A DNA stretch of 64,000 bases from Ectobius pallidus (Eukaryota > Arthropoda > Insecta > Blattodea > Ectobiidae). Position 1 is the stretch's first letter. Each line of letters begins with the position of its first letter. The DNA is taken from assembly GCA_964059195.1 (NCBI GenBank), contig CAXKWD010000001.1, forward strand, positions 121,825,751-121,889,750, given 5' to 3'. Of the stretch, positions 61,485 to 64,000 are shown piece after piece. Position numbers and translations under genes: made by a program. Under the pieces are notes generated by a model. That model was not told the DNA's origin. It saw only the letters and a program-made list of their open reading frames with translations, and did not search any database.

Positions 61485-62838
61485 GTAAGTACAATATACT
61501 AAAAGCTGCCTTAATCCACTTCTTTTGACCCGTAGTCAAAGCCTTCGCAATGTGTGAATTTAACTTTTGGATCTGTAGGCACTAGCAACTTAAACGAGTT
61601 TTGACCACCGCCTAAGTAATGTGTTTTTTCTTTCTTTTTTTAAGATATAAAAACATTTTCGACATGGAAGTTGTATTAACGTAAAAGAGAATAGCAAATG
61701 AACATTAGTATGAAATGGATTGAAATATTGTGGTAAATGGCCTTGGTCGTAATATATTATCATATCCACACACTGTAAATAGATGTTATTCTAATAGAAA
61801 TTCACATTGTATTCTATAAAGAAAAATTTGTCCTGAGTGGAAATTGAATCCCATGTCGAGATCACTCGGTTCCCAGGTCGTATCCGCTCTTGTTCCGAAC
61901 ACTTCTCTTGACCCTTACTCACACACATGCTAAAACATCTACAATATGGCAATCTACAACGTAATCAATATAGGCTATAGGCCTCACATGGAGGATAAAA
62001 TTATTGATGCACTTTTTAATAAACTAGGGGATTAAATTATAGCCTATAAGTTTTCATTTATATTGCACTGAATAGATCTACAATATATTTTATGGGGGAA
62101 AAAATCTGCTCTACAAGAATCGAAACGAACCCACTCCCATTTTCTTTAGAACCCATGACACATTTTTCTTTCTTGAATAGCAGCCATACTCATGCGCATC
62201 ACGATAAATTCCACTATTAAACATAGTTAAGACTACGTGGAGAATTAATATGTTACTAATTCGGATGCAATTAATAACAGGAGAAAACTGAGGTCACTTA
62301 AACTTGATTGAATTTATTTTAGTAAAACAATCACTGTAAGTAAATACTTTTAATGGATTTTGATATTAACTGAGGTCATTGTTTTTATATTTTTTTAAAA
62401 TAAAATTTAACAATATAGATTTCTTTGTGAGCCATAAAATCCTATCTTTCGCCATAATGTCAAGGATGGAAACATGACTAAATGTGTTAAATTTATTAGT
62501 CATAACAACAATGTTACAACACAAACATTAATAACCTTGATTCATTGCAGTATTGTTACAACTACGAAATTTGCTCTTTTTCAACTAAATAATGTTAAGA
62601 TCTTAGAGTTATTGACAGAGATCTATGAGATACAATAAACCTTAAGATGACAAGTTTTTTGCAGCTCTCTGTGACCGAAGAGTGGAAGTTAGAGAAACAA
62701 GAACTTGTTTATATTCTTTGATTTTTAGGTATCGTTTTAATACAGTGATCCAATCAACTGGATCTTAAGTTTTCCGTTTAGGTACTTTGGGTAACAAATT
62801 GCTGTAACCCACCGTTCAGACTGCAAGTGCTTCAATTT

Positions 62839-63228
62839 ATAACTCGATCGGTAAGACCTGAGCCAAACACGCGCAGATAGCTTATCGTCCGGCGGTAGCA
62901 ATGGAGTAAGCGCAGAAGAGAATGCATATACTGTACTATTCATTCCAAACTATGCGGTTCATAATAGCCCGTAACTATTAAAAACAAAAATAAAGTGAAT
63001 ATATATTTTTTTTAAGTTATGAAACATTATTTAACTAATGGTATGTAACTCACAGAATATCCCTGTTGGGTCTTCACTATTGAATGCTGTGAGGCTAACT
63101 AAGATTTTTTTGCACGGTCTGTACAGTATGAACTAGCAAAAAGCATCACGTGCTATGAAGGTCAGGCAGGTCTAGATTACGTCATTACGCAGCCGTCTGT
63201 TTGGCTCAGGTCTTACCGATCGAGTTAT
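62839..63228. mobile_element. Inverted-repeat DNA element (390 bp)
   Basis: Perfect 30-bp inverted ends begin ATAACTCGATCGGTAAGACC and finish with its complement at 63228. Flanks are AT-rich and no target duplication longer than two bases is clear. The interior is non-coding, so it is a MITE-like copy of undetermined superfamily. Confidence 0.75.
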
Positions 63229-63348
63229 GATTTGATCTAGTCAACTGTTCTGGAAACAAGTTTACAGGTCCAAATAGTGAAAAAGTAATCACCATCGATA
63301 ACAAGAATTCGTGAAATATACATGAGACATTAACTATAACAACAAAAA

Positions 63349-63418
<70 letters not shown>
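63349..63418. repeat. (TAA)n microsatellite
   Basis: About 22 TAA units upstream of gene 3 exon 4. Confidence 0.95.
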
Positions 63419-63420
<2 letters not shown>

Positions 63421-63450
63421 CGAAAAGTATTTCGTGAAAATTTACACTAG

Positions 63451-63696
<246 letters not shown>

Positions 63697-64000
63697 TAAC
63701 ATAAATAATATAGCAAGAATAAGAATACATTGTTGCATGTAAGAATTGTTTCATAAATCAGGGACCAAATGCACAACAAACGTTGTTAGTTACTTATTTT
63801 AAACGAATCCTCTCATAATTCTCAGAAATGAAGTAATATAATTCCAACTAGCCTACATGGCGTTTCAGAAATTAAATCAAATGTATTCTGGAAGAATATG
63901 AAGTCTGGTTTAGAACCATAACGAGTCGAATGCCAATGAGTCATAACGTGACGATCGTGAAATGTATCCCAATTAATATTAAATTTATTGTTTATATCTG

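Overview
The window is insect nuclear DNA. It is AT-rich, with long introns bounded by GT/AG and dense mobile elements. The LINE fragments, the SINEs and the frequent TAGGCCTA words resemble cockroach or termite (Blattodea) genomes. That placement is an inference from memory of such sequences; no search was run.

The only host genes I can support are three carboxyl/cholinesterase-family (CCE) genes in tandem, all on the + strand. Gene 1 contributes only its last exon (53-287). Gene 2 is complete: ten exons from 2864 to 48451, 1683 coding bases, 560 residues, every splice phase consistent, and catalytic residues Ser210, Glu343 and His464 all present. Gene 3 starts at 50492 and has its first four exons before the window ends. 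Genes 2 and 3 share intron positions, close protein sequence, a conserved block upstream of the ATG and alignable intron sequence, so they are recent tandem duplicates. They look like secreted alpha/beta-hydrolase esterases that may act on dietary, xenobiotic or signalling esters; the substrate cannot be read from sequence.

The rest is non-coding and full of elements. The gene 1-gene 2 spacer holds a hAT remnant and a SINE. Gene 2 intron 1 holds a TTAA-flanked element and a hAT MITE with an 8-bp target duplication. Intron 2 holds a Tc1/mariner derivative sitting in one copy of a local duplication. Intron 3 holds a LINE fragment. Intron 5 holds a SINE with a 16-bp target duplication. Intron 7 (21.7 kb) holds a LINE fragment and then a 19.3-kb array. 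Introns 8 and 9 hold tRNA-derived repeats, microsatellites and retroelement scraps. Gene 3 intron 1 holds a 2.47-kb hAT element with CAAGAC-rich ends, a foldback element and a SINE with target duplications.

The most striking object is the array at about 21938-41219 inside gene 2 intron 7. It is about 32 head-to-tail monomers whose minus-strand ends have Helitron hallmarks (5' TC, 3' hairpin followed by CTAG, insertion between A and T). Three diverged monomer types form a 1.63-kb higher-order repeat. A second 991-bp Helitron, in + orientation, is inserted in one monomer, and a matching empty site survives at 40601. A 9008-bp block of the array was then duplicated in tandem, with a crossover that can be placed within four bases (31173-31176).
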